A model generated the notes under the pieces. That model did not search any database, was not told where the DNA came from, and worked only from the letters and a program-made list of their open reading frames with translations. The position numbers were made by a program, and so were the translations under genes. A stretch of 64,000 nt of DNA. Source: CAIWHR01 sp963708855. GTDB taxonomy: Bacteria; Pseudomonadota; Gammaproteobacteria; Burkholderiales; Casimicrobiaceae. This document shows, piece by piece, positions 63,087 through 64,000 of the stretch. The stretch spans positions 1 to 64,000 of the forward strand of contig CAVPUM010000010.1 of assembly GCA_963708855.1 (NCBI GenBank). The letters run 5' to 3'. Position 1 is the stretch's first letter, and the number at the start of each line of letters is the position of its first letter.

Positions 63087-63623
63087 TTAGCCCCGTAACT
63101 GGGTGGCCATCGCCGCAAGCTGCGCTTCGATGGTGCCGTCGATCACCGTGTCGCCAACGGTGATCCGCGCGCCACCGCCCAACGCCGGGTCCACGGTGAC
63201 GGTCGCCTCGATCTTTCTGCCGAACCGTTTCTCCAGTGCCGCCTTGAGCTCGGCCGTCTGCGCGTCGGATAGCGGAAACGCGCTGTCGATCCGGGCCTTC
63301 GCCACGCCGTCGGCGTCGTCCTTCAGCGCCTCGAACAACTCCCGGATCTGCGGCAACACCGCCACGCGATCGGCGTCGACCAGCACCTTGACGAAGCTGC
63401 GGCCCGTCGCGTCGAGACGCTCGCCCCCGATGGAGAGCAGCAGCGCTGCCTTGTCCGCGGCGGTGAGCTTCGGGTTGTCCAGCGCGCGCGCCGCCTGCGG
63501 ATCGGCCGCGACTGCGCAGAGGAAGCGCAGCAGCTCCGACCACACCGGCAGCGCGTTCGTGTCGCGCGCGATCCGGAACGCGGCCTCCGCGTAGGGTCGG
63601 GCAATCGTCGTCAGCTCGGCCAT
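63087..63623 (-). CDS. atpH: ATP synthase delta subunit
   Basis: A 178-residue delta subunit, the stator cap on F1: ITIARPYAEAAFRIARD-like start (TTIARPYAEAAFRIARDTN), a six-helix N-terminal domain, and the C-terminal segment ALGGGARITVGDTVIDGTIE that binds the b subunit. It lies 10 bases after atpF and 54 bases before atpA. Confidence 0.95.
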   Translation of the reverse strand: MAELTTIARPYAEAAFRIARDTNALPVWSELLRFLCAVAADPQAARALDNPKLTAADKAALLLSIGGERLDATGRSFVKVLVDADRVAVLPQIRELFEALKDDADGVAKARIDSAFPLSDAQTAELKAALEKRFGRKIEATVTVDPALGGGARITVGDTVIDGTIEAQLAAMATQLRG

Positions 63624-63633
63624 CGCGTGTCCG

Positions 63634-64000
63634 TCAGAGTTGCTGCCGGATCGCCGCGAGGAGATCGGCGTGCGCCTTGGCGTCGACTTCGCGCTTCAGG
63701 ATTTTCGCCGCGCCGGCGACCGCGAGGTCCGCGACCTGGTTGCGCAGCGCCTCCCTGGCCCGCATGATCTCCTGCTCGATCTCCGCCTTGGCGCCGGCGA
63801 GGATGCGGGCGGCTTCCTCCTTGGCCTGGGCCTTGGCCGCGTCGATCGTCTCGATCTTGAGCTTGTCGCCCTGCGCGATGATCTCGGAGCTCCTGACCTT
63901 GGCCTCGGACATCATGTCCGCGATCCGCTTCTCGGTGCTGGCGAGGCTCTGGCGGCCCTGCTCGCCCGCGGCGAGTCCGTCCGCGATCTGCTTCTGGCGG
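63634..64000 (-). CDS. atpF: ATP synthase b subunit, 5'-partial
   Basis: The last 120 or so codons of subunit b, the peripheral stalk. The visible part is one long charged helix with the typical pattern QAKEEAARILAGAKAEIEQE and the conserved ending AVAGAAKILKREVDAKAHAD. The frame continues to the window edge, so the membrane anchor and start lie outside. Confidence 0.93.
   Translation of the reverse strand, partial: RQKQIADGLAAGEQGRQSLASTEKRIADMMSEAKVRSSEIIAQGDKLKIETIDAAKAQAKEEAARILAGAKAEIEQEIMRAREALRNQVADLAVAGAAKILKREVDAKAHADLLAAIRQQL

Overview
The window is 64 kb of very GC-rich chromosomal DNA. Gene order and gene content point to a betaproteobacterium of the Burkholderiales/Nitrosomonadales type. 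Support comes from mreBCD-mrdA-rodA divergent from gatCAB, the gshB - EIIA-Man - ptsH - ptsI block followed by metX/metW and an ampG-like gene, glmU-glmS, and an atpFHAGDC operon. I saw no rRNA, tRNA, insertion sequence, prophage or CRISPR array.

Layout. 0-3.5 kb: small stress and metabolic genes (lipoprotein fragment, GST, YajD-type HNH protein, DUF2784 protein, a 53-aa Cys-rich protein, a stand-alone FabH). 3.5-9.4 kb (minus): the rod-shape operon. 9.6-12.8 kb (plus): the amidotransferase operon. 12.9-19.4 kb: a DsrE-like gene, ettA, a DUF4124 protein, pyrE, xthA and yheS. 19.4-26.4 kb: a branched-chain-amino-acid/amide-type ABC transporter split around an RpiR-family regulator, with an odd ABC ATPase that has no LSGGQ signature and a decayed SDR gene. 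26.4-33.4 kb (minus): gshB, a regulatory PTS, metX-metW as one reading frame, and an ampG-like permease. 33.6-37.5 kb: a ferric-iron/phosphonate-type ABC importer. 37.6-39.5 kb: carboxypeptidase Taq and a monooxygenase-fold protein. 39.5-42 kb (minus): a Xre/RES toxin-antitoxin pair translationally coupled to a class III nucleotidyl cyclase, with a well-defined operator-promoter. 42-48 kb: SelO plus an accessory stretch with larger gaps (VOC protein, DUF2189 protein, His-tailed EamA permease, ferritin-like protein). 48-51.3 kb (minus): glmU-glmS. 51.4-54.9 kb: an orphan ParA, a small unknown protein, and a kinase/enolase-paralogue pair. 55-58.6 kb: a HAD phosphatase, glpD behind a tandem operator-like repeat, and an M20 amidohydrolase. 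58.6-64 kb (minus): ATP synthase genes, with atpF cut by the window end.

Quality of the sequence. About a dozen conserved genes (gatA, dsrE-like, pyrE, xthA, yheS, livF, the liv binding protein, ampG-like, glpD) are split by frameshifts. In every case the total length is the expected multiple of three plus one extra base per break, so I read them as single-base over-calls rather than real decay. They are annotated as whole genes. The SDR gene at 25.9 kb is different: it is truncated and internally deleted, and looks truly broken.

Most promising for new biology: the Xre-RES-cyclase operon, the signature-less ABC ATPase at the end of the liv operon, and the APH-fold kinase plus enolase paralogue that lacks an active-site histidine.
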